NCBI GenBank assembly: GCA_024734555.1
Contig: JANPWX010000161.1
Location: 1,165,370 to 1,229,369 of the forward strand
DNA length: 64,000 nt
From: Trochalopteron elliotii
Lineage: Eukaryota > Chordata > Aves > Passeriformes > Leiothrichidae
Direction of reading: 5' to 3'
This document shows positions 1-62,429 of the stretch, in pieces. Positions within the stretch are counted from its first letter, which is position 1; every line of letters starts with the position of its first letter. The notes under the pieces are model-generated. The model was not told the DNA's origin. It did no database searches and saw nothing but the letters and a program-made list of their open reading frames with translations. The translations under genes were made by a program, and so were the position numbers.

Positions 1-41
1 TTCAGCTGAAATAAACATTTACAAAGAAACCTCTGAGATCA

Positions 42-33995
<33,954 letters not shown>

Positions 33996-34060
33996 GGCGG
34001 CGGTGAGGGGCTCTGAGGGGATTGGGGGGGGCGGCGGTGAGGGGGGCTATGTGGGGCCCA
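33996..34060 (-). promoter_or_regulatory. KIFAP3: KIFAP3 5' UTR / promoter-proximal G-rich tract (truncated by gap)
   Basis: Directly upstream of the start codon the plus strand carries G runs at 34007-34010, 34017-34020, 34024-34031, 34041-34046 and 34053-34056, with GCGGCGG repeats. This fits a CpG-type, TATA-less promoter and a G-quadruplex-capable element on the template strand. The transcription start itself is not visible and probably lies here or in the gap. Confidence 0.6.
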
Positions 34061-34453
34061 NNNNNNNNNNNNNNNNNNNNNNNNNNNNNNNNNNNNNNNN
34101 NNNNNNNNNNNNNNNNNNNNNNNNNNNNNNNNNNNNNNNNNNNNNNNNNNNNNNNNNNNNNNNNNNNNNNNNNNNNNNNNNNNNNNNNNNNNNNNNNNNN
34201 NNNNNNNNNNNNNNNNNNNNNNNNNNNNNNNNNNNNNNNNNNNNNNNNNNNNNNNNNNNNNNNNNNNNNNNNNNNNNNNNNNNNNNNNNNNNNNNNNNNN
34301 NNNNNNNNNNNNNNNNNNNNNNNNNNNNNNNNNNNNNNNNNNNNNNNNNNNNNNNNNNNNNNNNNNNNNNNNNNNNNNNNNNNNNNNNNNNNNNNNNNNN
34401 NNNNNNNNNNNNNNNNNNNNNNNNNNNNNNNNNNNNNNNNNNNNNNNNNNNNN
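34061..34453. other. Assembly gap (393 N)
   Basis: A continuous run of N immediately upstream of KIFAP3. The flank on the left is extremely GC-rich and on the right is ordinary, so the missing piece is most likely the CpG-island core. ORFs crossing it are artefacts. Confidence 0.99.
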
Positions 34454-36251
34454 CCTGTGTGCAGTATTTAGAGGAGGATTGAAGAAGGGCTGTTGTGATG
34501 TCCTGCCCCATTGTGGCCAACCTGAGCTGGCCACTGGTCCTCAGCTCTAGGCAAAGCCCAGCCTTAAGGCAGCCTTGGTGTTTTGAAACATAATCTTTCT
34601 TTCGGGTCAGCCACTGACACAACAGAGAGCACGGGGATGTCACTACTGAGGCTCCAGACTCTGGCAAAGTGAGTGAAAATCCAAAATCATATCGGAAAAG
34701 TTACACATTCAGCCAGCACGTGAATCCTCTGTCCCTTTATCTTGTCTCCAAGCTTCTCTAAAGAACAACCAAACAGCATCATATCCAAGAGGTCTCAGAA
34801 AGGATCTTAATGGGCTGTAGTTTTCTGGAGTACTCTTTACTGCCCCACAACGTACAGCTGAAAATTCTGTCTACCCAGAGTCGCAGAGGTAATGCAGAAA
34901 TAAATAACAGACAACAAAGCTTTTGTTTTTTATTGTGGCAAAATATTAAACATAAATACTTAATGTCTGCTGATACCATTAAAGACTAAGAATTTTTATG
35001 CTTTCACAACCTGTAACTGAGCAGAATAAAATATTTTGTGGAATCCACACAGTGCCTGCCTTTGTTTTAACAGAAAATGGAAAAAGAAAGTACCCTGTGA
35101 AATATGAAGTGCTACCTTAGTGCAATGAATTTACAAAACATTGCTAGAACATAACACCTTTTTTACTAGGCTTATTCTATTTTTATCACAGTAATATCAT
35201 CATAAAGAAATAAAATACAGCTGCCTAATCAGAATGATAATTCTCCAGTGATTTCAGCAGCTCTCCAGATAAGCATAAGCCAAACATTAAACTCTGAAGC
35301 CATATAGTCTGATATTTACTGAGCACTGAGTACCTGACAGTCTCCATTTATTTCACTATGAATTTATCTTATTTGTCTGGTCACATATGCCTGTGAATGG
35401 AGTCTAGTTTTAGACACCTATGGAAAAGAGGCCAAAGATTACAAGATGAGAATGATACAAAAGAATGTGAGAACTGAAAAATACGAGTACAGGCACATTT
35501 ATTCCAGTTAAGTGTGCCATGTTGTTTGGGCTAAAATTGGCTGTTTGTCAGGACCTGAAGGGACAGCAGAGCCTGAAAGAGTCCAAGTGAAATATCTTTG
35601 TAATTATTGAGCCACCAGCACTGCCAAGATCAGACAATTCTGTTGGTCAGTGACAACAAGTTGATTCTGGGTTTAGAAAACCACATGGCATAAACACCAA
35701 AACCCATGTATTGCATGGTAGATCCTTCTAAAATTAAATTGTAGAGCACATGCTGCCTGAGGTTTTGTTCTGCAGACTTGCCTTGAGCTTCTGATGTTAT
35801 TTTGCACAATTCATTACATCCCTTTCCTTACAGTGTGATGAGGTTTATGGGATGGGACCCTGGAGATCCCCTCACCTGCAAAGTAGAAGAATATATGAGG
35901 AGAAGGAAAGAGAGGGTGGTATTTGAGGCAGAAGGGTGATCAAGTTGCAATCAGAAGCTGGAATGTAGAAGATCTTTCTGTTTCTATTTTGTTCTTTTGT
36001 TTGGGTGATTTTGGGGTAGTTTGGTTCTTTTTGCAGAACAGTTGGAAGAGATACTGTTCTGGAGTCAGCTTGAAGAAGAGATTTTTTTGTAGTGAGGGAA
36101 TATAAAGGAGGGTGTGAAAGAGCATGGGAGCTGCAGAGAAAATCAGAATAGGAAGAGAATGGGGGAGAAAGTTTCATGAGAAGAAATTGAGCAAGAGGAG
36201 TGAAGCAGGTGGGTAAAAAGAGGAAAGACAACTGTGGAGTGTTCTCATATG

Positions 36252-36286
36252 GTATATATATGTATGTGTATATGTATATGTATATG
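36252..36286. repeat. TA/TATG microsatellite
   Basis: Alternating TATATATG/TGTATATG units over about 35 bp. Confidence 0.85.
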
Positions 36287-37657
36287 GTAAAATAAGAACA
36301 GATGGAGTAATTAACAACATTTTTATGAAAAAAACCTCCCAAATTTATATCATTTGCTCAAACTGCAGACAGATGTTATTAACCAGATGGACAGAATACA
36401 CTTGGATGACATTGGAGCAACACCCACCACATTGCCTTATGGTAAACCTGATTTTATTTCTTTCTGTTTGTTCTCTTAGGACTGAAAATTACGAGTGATT
36501 TTTAAGTCAAAAAAGGTGTTTCCATTGTCTTCAATGAGCCTTTGGTACATGACAAGACTGCATGCTGAAAATGCATTGGGACTGGTTTCTTTTACACCAC
36601 CGTGAAAAAAAATTCAACCAAAATAACCAACACTGTTTTTCTCCAGCAAATGGAATTGTTAAAATGTAATAGCCTAATCTCTTGTGTTTTGTGGAGTTGA
36701 GAAACCAAAGGAACCCTGAAATTTGTAATCTATCGATTGAAGATTGCATCTTGCTCTCAGGAAAAAAAGAATTCTGTGGTTTTGTAGGGAAAAACCATGA
36801 ATATGGGGCATTTGCCTAGACCTCATAAAATGAACTGTGCATAAAACTCCTTAAGACTCTTTATTAGCTAAAATGAAGTGGAGCACTCTGAAAGGATGAC
36901 TTCCAGGGAAACATGTTAGGTGATTAGACTGTGCAGCTCAGAGGGGGGATGGAGATGCTGTTGTTCTGATGTGCTGTCACACAGTGAGGGATTGAGGAAT
37001 GGAGGTAATAAACCCTGGGCTTAAAAGTTTATACTGGGAGGAGGAAGTGAGAGGAGGCAAAGCAAAATCTGATACGCAAAGGGAAAGCCTGGCTTAACTT
37101 TTCTGGATGGAATTAATCTTGGAGCACAGATCAAGGTGATCTTGAATGCCTTTTTGATCAGCAGTGACAGGGACATCTGTGCAAGAGAAGGGCACTTTCA
37201 GTGTGACACTTGATTGGGCTGCCAAATCCTGAGTGCTTTTGTTGTCCTTGAACATGAGACTTCACAAAAATGAAAACGAGTGATTTGTATTTTATGATAT
37301 ATTTAATCAAAGACTGAGCTAAGTAAATGCATCAATTTGCAACTCATTTCAAACCAGGGAAGAAAATTACCTGTGGGTTTCCATTGTTTCAGATGTTAAA
37401 AGGAAACATCTAAAGATGTGAAAAGAAGCAGATTGAGTTCACTGTAGAGCAGAGTGTGCTGTTTTCTCCTTTGGCCCATGGAAATCAGAATTGCTGCCTT
37501 CCATGGGATTGATCTTCTTTGATGGCCTTGTAGCTCCTTTTGGAGCTGGGGTTGTGGTAGAGTACCCATCTACATGGACTTCCAGTGCCTGACTCGAGGC
37601 CAGGCCTTTAAGAGGGAATTTTGCTGGGAGGAACACAGAACAGCACGTTGTATATTG

Positions 37658-37771
37658 TCATAGAATCCTAGAATCATGTAGGTTGGACAGACTTTTAAGA
37701 TTGAGCCCAAGAATAAACCCAACACTTCCAAATCCACCACTAAAGCACATCCCAAAGTGTCACATTTACCT
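37658..37771 (-). mobile_element. CR1 LINE 3'-end fragment
   Basis: The plus strand reads CATAGAATCCTAGAATCATG, then GGTTGGACAGACTTTTAAGA and CCAACACTTCCAAATCCACC, then CACATCCCAAAGTGTCACAT. This is the reverse complement of the typical avian CR1 3' end, whose terminal repeat is ATTCTATG. The copy is about 114 bp and 5'-truncated, as is usual for CR1. Confidence 0.88.
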
Positions 37772-40700
37772 TGCCAGTATGTTCTGGACGTGGATGTTCA
37801 GTATTTGTGCTGCACTAGGATTTGCATTTTCCATTTCTCCTCATTTTCTGGCAAACAGCCTGAAAAGATTCAATATAGAAGTGTCCATACAAGGAGGAAC
37901 AGATGGGCTCTCTCTGTTCGTGCCATCTCATGACCCCTAATGACAATGAGGGGGATTTCTCGTGCAAAATCCTGGTTCTGCTAAAATCAGTGAGGGTTTA
38001 CCACTGACCCCAGTGGGGACAGAATTTCACCTCTTAATGTTTATTAGATGCAGCAGGCAGAAAGCAGACTCACAGCTATAAAGGCTGTGACATTTTATGG
38101 TTCTGACTCTGCAACCACTCAAGCACATGCTTAATTTTGCCACAGTAATAAAGTTAAGCACTAGCTAAAGTGTTTTCAAGGAGGGGTCTCTTTTACACTT
38201 GAACAAGTCTATATTTCATCATAAATCAGGAATTTCTCCCCTTCAAAAGAAAAGGATTCTGCATGTGATCATCAAATTGTTTCTACTTTGCACAACAATA
38301 ATTGCCTTTTTTTCAGCTTTTGTCCAGAAAAGGCAAAGGGAGAGCAAGGAATGAGTAGCTCAGCTGAAGTGGTGTTGCTCTGGTGACATTTGACTTAACT
38401 AATTTCAAATGGATTCAAGAGGGGAATATCAATTTTTCAATATTAATTCTAAATACTTCAGACACTGGCTATTGCCTTTAAAAAGTGAAGATTTTGCACA
38501 ACACTTTACAGTCAAAATCTTTTTGTTAAGTTTTTAAACTATCATGGACAACACCAGCATTGTTCTTCATATCAGGAAAAACTCTTCTACTTTTACAGAT
38601 AGCAGTATTTTTGTATTTGTTTCCACCTAATTTTAGCCAAAGCACATGAGGAGTGTAGCAGAGTGGAAGTACAAGGGGAGGCATTCAAACTAGATGAATT
38701 CAGACCTGAAATAAAACATAAAATTTTAGTGGGATAGCACTTAACACATGGAATGACTTACCTTAGGATTTATGAGTTGATGCTTCCCCATTATTACCAG
38801 TCTTTATATCAGGAGTTTAAGAAAGAGAATGTGGGTGAGTGTAGAGTAAATCCTTTCCCAGGGTCTGTCCTGATGCTCATTTGTTTTATTTCCATCGTGG
38901 AAGGAACCAAGCAGAGGCTGAACTTGGGTTTGATTTAGTGCACTTTCCCCTTTGCCCTGCTTGGTGAGGGAAAAGCAGGAGAGCTTTTGGGGCACCTGGA
39001 AGAGGCTGTCAGAGGAGGATGGTGATGGTGTGGGGTGGGAACAGAAGACCTGAGAGGTGGAAAGGAACATGGGGGGAAGAATATTCCTTCACCCTCCCAG
39101 CTGTGCTTTCCAGGAGGCTGGAAAGCACTGGGGGAAGGAAAAAACAGGGACTGGTGTGGCTGGCCCAACAGTAAGAAAATAGGAGAGCCCAGGAGTTCAG
39201 CTCTGGAAATTACTGGTTCTCAGGAGCTTCTGGGTTACAATAATGGAGGTTTTACAGTGCTGTTGAGCTGTGTGTTGAAAAAACAATCCTTCAGCTTTGA
39301 ACTAATTCAGTTACCATCTGTAAGCTGTTTAAGCCATTCCCCTTATTTCACTTTCCCCATTTAATTTTGCTCTGTGTGCTTTTTCTTCATTCCACCTCTT
39401 ACATGTTCTTCTGTGCAGGCACAGAGAAGCACATAGGTGTGTAACTGAGGATTTTCTATGGAGCTGGAAAACACAACTGTCACTGATGTTCTTTGTGGGC
39501 AGAACAGGGTGATGCTACATCACTGTAACCCATCCACAGACTGCTGGCATTTTGCTCTGGGGACCCATGGCCTGTTCCTCACACCAGTGTATTTTATATA
39601 GACACAGAAAGAGTGAAATACATTAAAAAATAAGTGCTTTGTGCTACAAAACTCCAACATTGGCATTTGTGTCGATGTCTGAGTTTTATTTTGTACAAAA
39701 CTCAATTTGCTGTTCGATTTCAGATTTCAGAGTTAGCATATTAAAGTTGTCCTTAGCTCACCCAGCTGAGCATCTCATGTGTTTCATGAGATTCCCCTGG
39801 AACCCAGGGGCATATCAGTTGTCCTGGCAAGGCATAGTGAGGTGAGTTAATTAGTAGCATTCCACATATCCTGGGCTTTATTGGCTAGTAGTGAAGAATC
39901 CCAGAAGAAGGAAAGCACTGTAATTGTGCCAGATCCATCCTGTGTTTCCTATGGTTTTGCTCTAGAATTTTTTTTCATACATATTGTCTCAGTGCCAGTG
40001 CTTGTGGTCTCTGAAATTAAAAGCATTTCTCATAAAGGGGATTATGAGATTAAAAATACTGCTCGTAAAGAACACATTGATCCTCACTGGGAGGATGACA
40101 GATATAAAAACATCAAGTTACTGATGTCACTAAATAAAACTAATTTAGGAGATAACAGTACATTTTTAAGCAAATAGTGGGGATGTATTAGATTTACAAA
40201 CTGCAAGAACTTTCCTTCCCAGTGTGCTCATTCTTCATTTATCATTTTATAAGAAAACCCCTTAAACTAAAAGTTAGCCTCATACAAATGTCACTTGCTA
40301 GCTTTCTTGCTAATCCAGAGGAAATATTATCCTAGTGGTCCCTGAGGTCCAATGTCTAGGTGTTGGATACATGATAAACTTACTTGAAGCTTTCTCAGTG
40401 AGATATAGTCCTCTGGAGACAGCTGTGGATTTAATTTTTCAAGCTTTAGTACAACCTAACCTCTTAAAAACAAGATTTAAGTTTCCCTTGTCAGGTCAGT
40501 TAAGAGTTTCTTCTTTTATTTTACCTTTTTTTTTTTTTTTATTTCCCTCCCCTGCTACTTGCCCAGACTGTTAATCCTCAGCCTCTGGAGGAAACATTTA
40601 ACCATCTCAAACCTTTCACGTCTTGATCATGTTTTGGTTCCAAAGGACAACACACATACATTTGGCTTTTGAATTGTTCTAGTCTGAGAGTTTATCTAGA

Positions 40701-41162
40701 AAGTATCAGTGCAAAGCAAACAATTTCCAGTCTTGATCATGTAGGTTTCTACATCAGTTCTGAACAGAGCTGGTTTTTGCAAATTTTGAGCCACTCTTCT
40801 GTGTAAGAGCAGTATTTCACACAAAGAGGTGTGTGTTTCTCTGCAGTTCATCTTCCTGTGTGTTTATGCTGTTCAGGAGTTGAGTTTAATCTAGTTTTCG
40901 TGCCCCTTGATATTTATCACTCAGTGTTTCAGAAACAGTCAATTTAATGTTTCAAGACATGCACAGAATTTAACTGGTGAGTTCCTGGTATTGAGAAGCT
41001 TCACACAACTCAGAGACAGGTTAAGGATGGAGGCTGATCAAGCCAGAAATGTCACAGACACTGAAATGTATCTGAAATGCAAGGGATATTATACTCCTGA
41101 TACTTTTACTGATCCACAAAAATGCTGCCTTCAGCTCCTGACCCCCCTCATCTCCCTGCTGT

Positions 41163-41163
<1 letters not shown>

Positions 41164-41230
<67 letters not shown>
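41164..41230. repeat. (CA)33 microsatellite
   Basis: A 67-bp uninterrupted CA tract in the intergenic region. It is probably polymorphic in length and has Z-DNA potential. His/Thr and Val/Cys repeat ORFs across it are artefacts. Confidence 0.97.
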
Positions 41231-41232
<2 letters not shown>

Positions 41233-44200
41233 CTGCCAGACTGTTCCTTCTCAGGAGCTGAAGGTGCCAGAGGTCTTTCAAGGTCACTTGTCATATTTGT
41301 TCTCTACAGTCAACTTTTTCTTTTTCCTTTCAGCTCATTTTCTTTTGACTTCCTGAGGAAATTAGTTTTATCTTGCCTTACCTATCCATGCATTCATCAG
41401 GTTTCTTCTCCCTCCCTCAATAACCCCATGATATGTTGGCCAAGTGAAAGATGTGCATGGAGTTTGCAAGTTAATTAAGTTTCTAAAGGTTTGTGTTCTC
41501 TGGCTGCCAGGTAGATGAGGGAGAGACCTGAGCACTGTGCTGAAGGAGAGTTAAGCAGAGTTCAGCTCTTGGGCAGTAGTGAGAGGTCAGTCCCTCTGTG
41601 CACACTCTCCAGACAGACAGCACAGAGGAACTGCTGGCCAAGCTGTCCCAGAGCAGCTCCAGACTGGCTGCAGCACAGGCAGTTTCTTGTCCAGAGTGGA
41701 TCTTTCCCAACAGATGGCAAGTGAGAGGAGCTATGGGGCTTTTTCAGATGGAAGCAGAAAGACACATGTCTAAAAGAAGCTCTCATGTTGCTTTGTGGGC
41801 TCACAGAAAAATATGTATTTTCCACTTTAATTCTAACAGTTCTGAGTGAAACTATGTTCACCACCACTGCTGTGCAAAGTGCTGCTGTATCAGATCAGGG
41901 AAACCCAGTCTGATGTTTGCCATCCAAGCCAACAGCAGGGAGGGATCCACAGAGCTGCAGATCTGAAAGTCTGGATTTTTACATCTCTGCCTCTGCAAAA
42001 AGAGATGCAGATTGAGAAGGTTAAATGGTCTCTCTTGTCCATGGCCTGCACACAGCACTTCTTTCTACAGCTCTGTTGTTACCTATTGCACTCTCTTCTT
42101 TTTCAGGGTGAAGTTTCTCTTCTGTCAGGATGTTCACACTCTACACAAAGGCTGTCCCCTCCTGACATCACCACTTCCATGTCACATCACCAGGGTGTGC
42201 CCTGGTTTTCCCACACTGGGGGTGCTTCATGCCTGGGCCTTCTGAGAGTTCAGGAAAATACCTGGTCTGGCTCTATGCAGGAGCAGCATGGAAGTGCTAA
42301 GAGCTAGCCAAGGCACATTTCCTACTGAATGGATTTATGCTGTTCCCTAAATCTGCTGCCAGTGGCTGTCAGACACAGGATAACTGGGCAGTAGCTCTGT
42401 GGTCTGAGCAATGGGTCAGTCTCATGCCCTAGGTAGGAAGGATCCAGCTGAGAGGAAGTGGAAAGGCATGTTTTTTCTGGCAGTGTTGTGTGCAGAAGGA
42501 GCTTTGATGGTGTGGGTTGCCATCTTTCTTTTGCTTTGGAATTGAAAATAAATCCTTGAGAGACTTTTCACCAAAGCATTTCTGGCAGTTGCATGCCAGA
42601 GCTGAAAGACATTAAGACTAACTTATCTCCCACTTGCCCAGTTCTCCCTGAGGGGTTTCTGCATTGCTTTCTGTGTTGTTTCATCAGTGTGCAACATCCT
42701 CTTATCCCTGCTCACCAAACCACTATCCCCTCTGATCACTCCTTAAAACTTTCTTCTTATGTGCAGTCTTCAATGGCCGAGCCAGGCAGTTTCCAGAGCC
42801 CCTTCCTCCTTGGTTAGAGCTGTGCCTGCATTCTTAAACTGTGGAGCTGTGGAGGCATAGGAGCTGTGCACACTCACATGCACAAGGCTACAGCAGACTT
42901 GATCCTGCATTTTCTAAACCCCAGAACCCTCCCCACTCAGCCAGGAGGAGATTTTTGTTAGCTTTCACCTCGAAAAGGAGCTTTACCCTGCACTTGAGCC
43001 AACAGAGGGCAACAGACTCAAAATTCACTATTGAAAAGAAATGCTTTTAAAAGATGGCTCTGAGCAGCCCAGCCCTAACCGTATCTGGAGTCACATATCA
43101 CAGTGAAAAGGCAGCATTCCACGCTGGACCTAAAACCTTCTCAGGCTCCATCAATTAAACCACCACATCTGGGGTGGAAGAGACTCAGCAAGGAACTCTC
43201 ACTAGGGTTCAATGAGAACCAGATGTTGTGGGCACAGCTGTCATGCTTCTTATCAGGAACAACAGAGCAGCCCCTGCTGCAGTTCCATCAGGAACCCTGC
43301 CCTTCCTTCCCTTCATCCTCAGCACTACTGAGCGTCCCTAACCAGAACCAAATAAAATCCTCACAACCAAAGTGTTCAGGGGTCCTCCCCAAATATTGCT
43401 GTTTGTGTTAGCATACTGTTTGTGGATCTCCAGATCAGGGTCCTGCTGGGACTCTCACTGTGCTTGGGACACGATCTTCAAGCTGCCTCTCCTACTCAAG
43501 AGTGGCTTCACTCACTCCCTTTATAATGTAATTTAGTGTTGGCACCAGGGCTAGAAGGATTAGAGGGAAAGCAATGTGTGTTCCCTCCATAGGGATAGAG
43601 CTCTGGCCAATTTCAGTTACATTATTTTTAATATATTTACCCATAGGGCTCAGATGCTGTGTTTTGTTGCTTTAGATGGAATTCCAGATTGCTAAATTCC
43701 AATTGTCTAAACGATGACAGATTGCTGCTGTGACTGCACCCATGAAGGCACATGGGAATTGTGCAGGATATGCCCTGAAGGCTGTGAGTCATCCTGACCT
43801 ACAAGCAGTGAATTCTGCTTTGGAAGTGTGGTTCAAAGCAAGGGTTTCTCCTGAGACATCAGAAGTCCTATCCTCCCAAGGTTGGGTCTTTGCCCAAGGA
43901 CTTGCTTTGCTCTACATTTCCTTGCCACAGAGTGATTTTGCAAGACTGACCAGTCTGCTGGAGACATTATTCTTGTTTGCACTTGTAAATGACAGACTGA
44001 AACCAAATCTACCTGAACCTGATTATAAATAAACAAATAAAAATTAGAAGGGAAATAGCCCTGCAAACAAACCAAAGCCTTTTGTTTGGCCTGACACAGA
44101 AATTTTTTTGTGCATGAGAAAAGGGCAGTATTTCAGTTTCTCATCAACCCAAAGTACTTTTTCTTTTTTTTTGTCAATTTTACAGTCAACTCAAAACTAA

Positions 44201-45222
44201 ATTATTTCCACAGTAATAATTTTAAAAACTGCTAAGTCTGATTGGACGCATGAGTGGCATTCAGGATTGTGACTAAGAGTTCTGGACCTCAGCAAGTCAG
44301 ATAATCTGTGCATCCACTGTCATACTGCTGTTTTCCTGACAGCCAGACAGGGCCCTTCACTGCTGCTCTGAGTGAGCCACCGAAGCTGCAGCCAGAGCAA
44401 TCCAGGCAAGTGTAAAGGTTACCAGCTGCCATCCAACCTTGCAGCTGTTCTTCACTGCCCTCAGAACTGCACGTGTGCCCTCTGCCCATGCCTCTTCTGC
44501 CAACATCATCCTGTGGTTCTCAGGAACTCCTAAAAACCTGTTGTCAAAGATGAAACAAAAATTACTTGCTTTAACTGTATCTATTCCTGGCAGCATATGC
44601 CAAGCATGAGTGTGAGGGAGAAGAATGACTAGAGAGGCCTTTCTAAGGTAAGGAGAAATCTTAGGGCAGTCCTGATGGCTTGTCTGTATGGAAATTAGAT
44701 TGCATACCAGGTGTTTTGTAAGCAGAACACAGTCATTTAAAGGCAACATTGACCCTTTATGATCTACGTGATACGTGGAGCTTGTGCACCTGTTTTTATT
44801 TTTCTCTTCTGTGCAGCTGATGTGTTTCAGAAGTAGCATGTACAGCTCAAATCTGCAGGGACAGGTGGTTACCTACTAATATAAAAGCAAGTCCAACTCC
44901 TCTTTAAATATCCTGATGCTCCAACAAGCAGATCCACCTTGGATCTTTCAGCACCTCATCATAAACCATCTGATACCTTATTTTAAATGGGCTGCTTAGG
45001 CAGAGATGAGCTGCAGGTGTTTTAACAAGAAGCTGCTCTAACTGATCCCTCATTTTAATTTCTGCTAAACCTCTTGTGGCAGAACTGCCTGATCTCATGG
45101 GAAGGAAAAGGAAGTCACACAGAGGAACTATTTGTTTACTCACATAAACACAAGCACATTCTTATTTTAGACCAAAAGCTGTTCAAAGCCAATGACTGTC
45201 AGACATAATGGATGTATAGACT

Positions 45223-45266
45223 GTTTAGTTTAGTTTAGTTTAGTTTAGTTTAGTTTAGTTTAGTTT
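45223..45266. repeat. (GTTTA)9 pentanucleotide array
   Basis: About nine perfect copies of GTTTA (equivalently TTTAG) over 44 bp, ending in GTTTGC. It lies 1 kb upstream of NTMT2 exon 1. Confidence 0.95.
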
Positions 45267-46079
45267 GCTTTATCCATAGCTCTGGATTCTCCAGGGTCCC
45301 TAGCACCAAGAGAAAGGCTGGGTAGTTGACTTCAACTTCAGAAAGAGTCAAATGGCCATTTGGGAAAAGAAACTAAGGGTGAGATGTGGGTTTGCTCACA
45401 TTTCAGCAGTCACACCACAGGTAGTGTGGGTGTCATCATGCCCATACTCAAACCCCACACTTCTTGTGAATGCAGATGTGGGATGTGTAATGGTGCTTGG
45501 AGTGTTCTCAGCTTCTGGGTAGAATGATAATGCTCCTGTTCAGAATGTGAGTTTAGGAGACGGTGTGAACCACCTGTGAGTTGTTTTTAGCAGCCCACTG
45601 GTATTGGGAACATCCAGTTTCCTGACTGTGTTTCTGCAGTGCAGCATACTGATACTGCAGACACCAGGAGCAAACTGCTTGAAAAGGGGAAACCTTTGCT
45701 TGCTAGAATCACAGTTTATTAGGACTCTCAGTTTGTGTAGAGGCACATCCATGTTCTGTCTTCTGGCCTTCCTTTGGAGTGCCCTGCACTGAAGAACTAA
45801 TAGCAAGGAAGAGACACAGAAACAAAAATCACCCTGCAAGATATAAGAGGGAGATTCTGGATAATATCTGAGTTCCTTTGAAGTGAAAGCTGATTAGATT
45901 AGGAAAAGTACAATTGAATTAAAGCCACTCCTTTTTGGAGTAGATATACTTTTACCCTGGCTAAGCCATTTCCTGGTGGATTTTTTTCCCCGCCTTTCCA
46001 GCACCTGCTTGTTTGAGAGGGCAACACTCCAGGGAAAACTGTGAGCCAGTGCCAAGAGCCAGCGTTTCTCACTCCCCCC

Positions 46080-46233
46080 TCGCCCGCCTCCGCCCCCTGC
46101 CACACACCCCGATATAGAATGACAGCACATTGCCACAATTTAAATGACACTGCCTCTGCCCCCTCGGAAGGAGAGGTTCTCCAGAGAGCACCGGCCACAG
46201 CAGCTGCCTACTCCCCCCAGAAAAATCTCCATC
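46080..46233 (+). promoter_or_regulatory. NTMT2: Putative NTMT2 proximal promoter and 5' UTR
   Basis: A short GC-rich stretch with CGCCCGCCTCCGCCCCCTG (Sp1/KLF-type box) is followed by GATATAGAA near 46111-46119, a weak TATA-like element about 120 bp upstream of the chosen ATG. An in-frame upstream ATG at 46144 would add 30 residues. Its context is weak (T at -3) and it would lie almost at the start of a TATA-driven transcript. No transcript evidence is available, so this is inference. Confidence 0.4.
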
Positions 46234-62155
<15,922 letters not shown>

Positions 62156-62429
62156 CTGCCCAGGGATGTGGGAGTGCATTTTTTTAATTTTAATTTTAAT
62201 TCATAAGTTAATGTTCTTTTGTAAAATGGTTTGTTCTATGTACCCATTCTGTTCCCCACTTTTGGTTTCTCCCTGTCTTCTCCCCAGTGACAGTTCTGTG
62301 GTTGGTTCTGTGTTCTCCCTAAGTTTTCCCCCCAGAGACAGTTAACTGTCCATCACCTGGCAAGTAACCTCCTGTTCTCGTCCATCATTTTGGGGGTCTC
62401 TCCCTGCTTCTGGAAGATTCTAGGAGAGG
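62156..62429 (+). other. NTMT2: NTMT2 3' UTR, proximal part
   Basis: Follows the TGA. It is T-rich at first (TTTTTTAATTTTAATTTTAA) and contains no AATAAA or ATTAAA. The transcript therefore probably continues into the LTR-like segment, where the first canonical AATAAA on this strand occurs. Confidence 0.55.

Larger units (their letters stand above)
34454..46079. other. Intergenic region between KIFAP3 and NTMT2
   Basis: About 11.6 kb with no recognised gene. It holds a TA/TG tract (36252-36286), a CR1 fragment (37658-37771), a (CA)33 tract (41164-41230) and a (GTTTA)9 array (45223-45266). ORFs up to 160 codons exist (for example 44357-44839 minus) but have no family signature, and some are created by the CA repeat. 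Because the genes are divergent, upstream regulatory elements of both would lie here. Confidence 0.75.

Noticed and set aside
35872..36342. A 156-codon minus-strand ORF in the intergenic region
   Set aside because: Starts within a TA/TG tract (Ile-Tyr repeats) and has no family signature.
40907..41478. ORFs with long His-Thr or Val-Cys repeats
   Set aside because: Translation of the CA microsatellite in several frames; no surrounding coding signature.
44357..44839. A 160-codon minus-strand ORF in the intergenic region
   Set aside because: No recognisable motif or exon structure; length is within chance for a region this size.
46144..46233. Upstream in-frame ATG extending NTMT2 by 30 residues
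   Set aside because: Weak start context and not part of the family protein; the ATG at 46234 has a strong context and gives the expected length. An extended isoform cannot be fully excluded.
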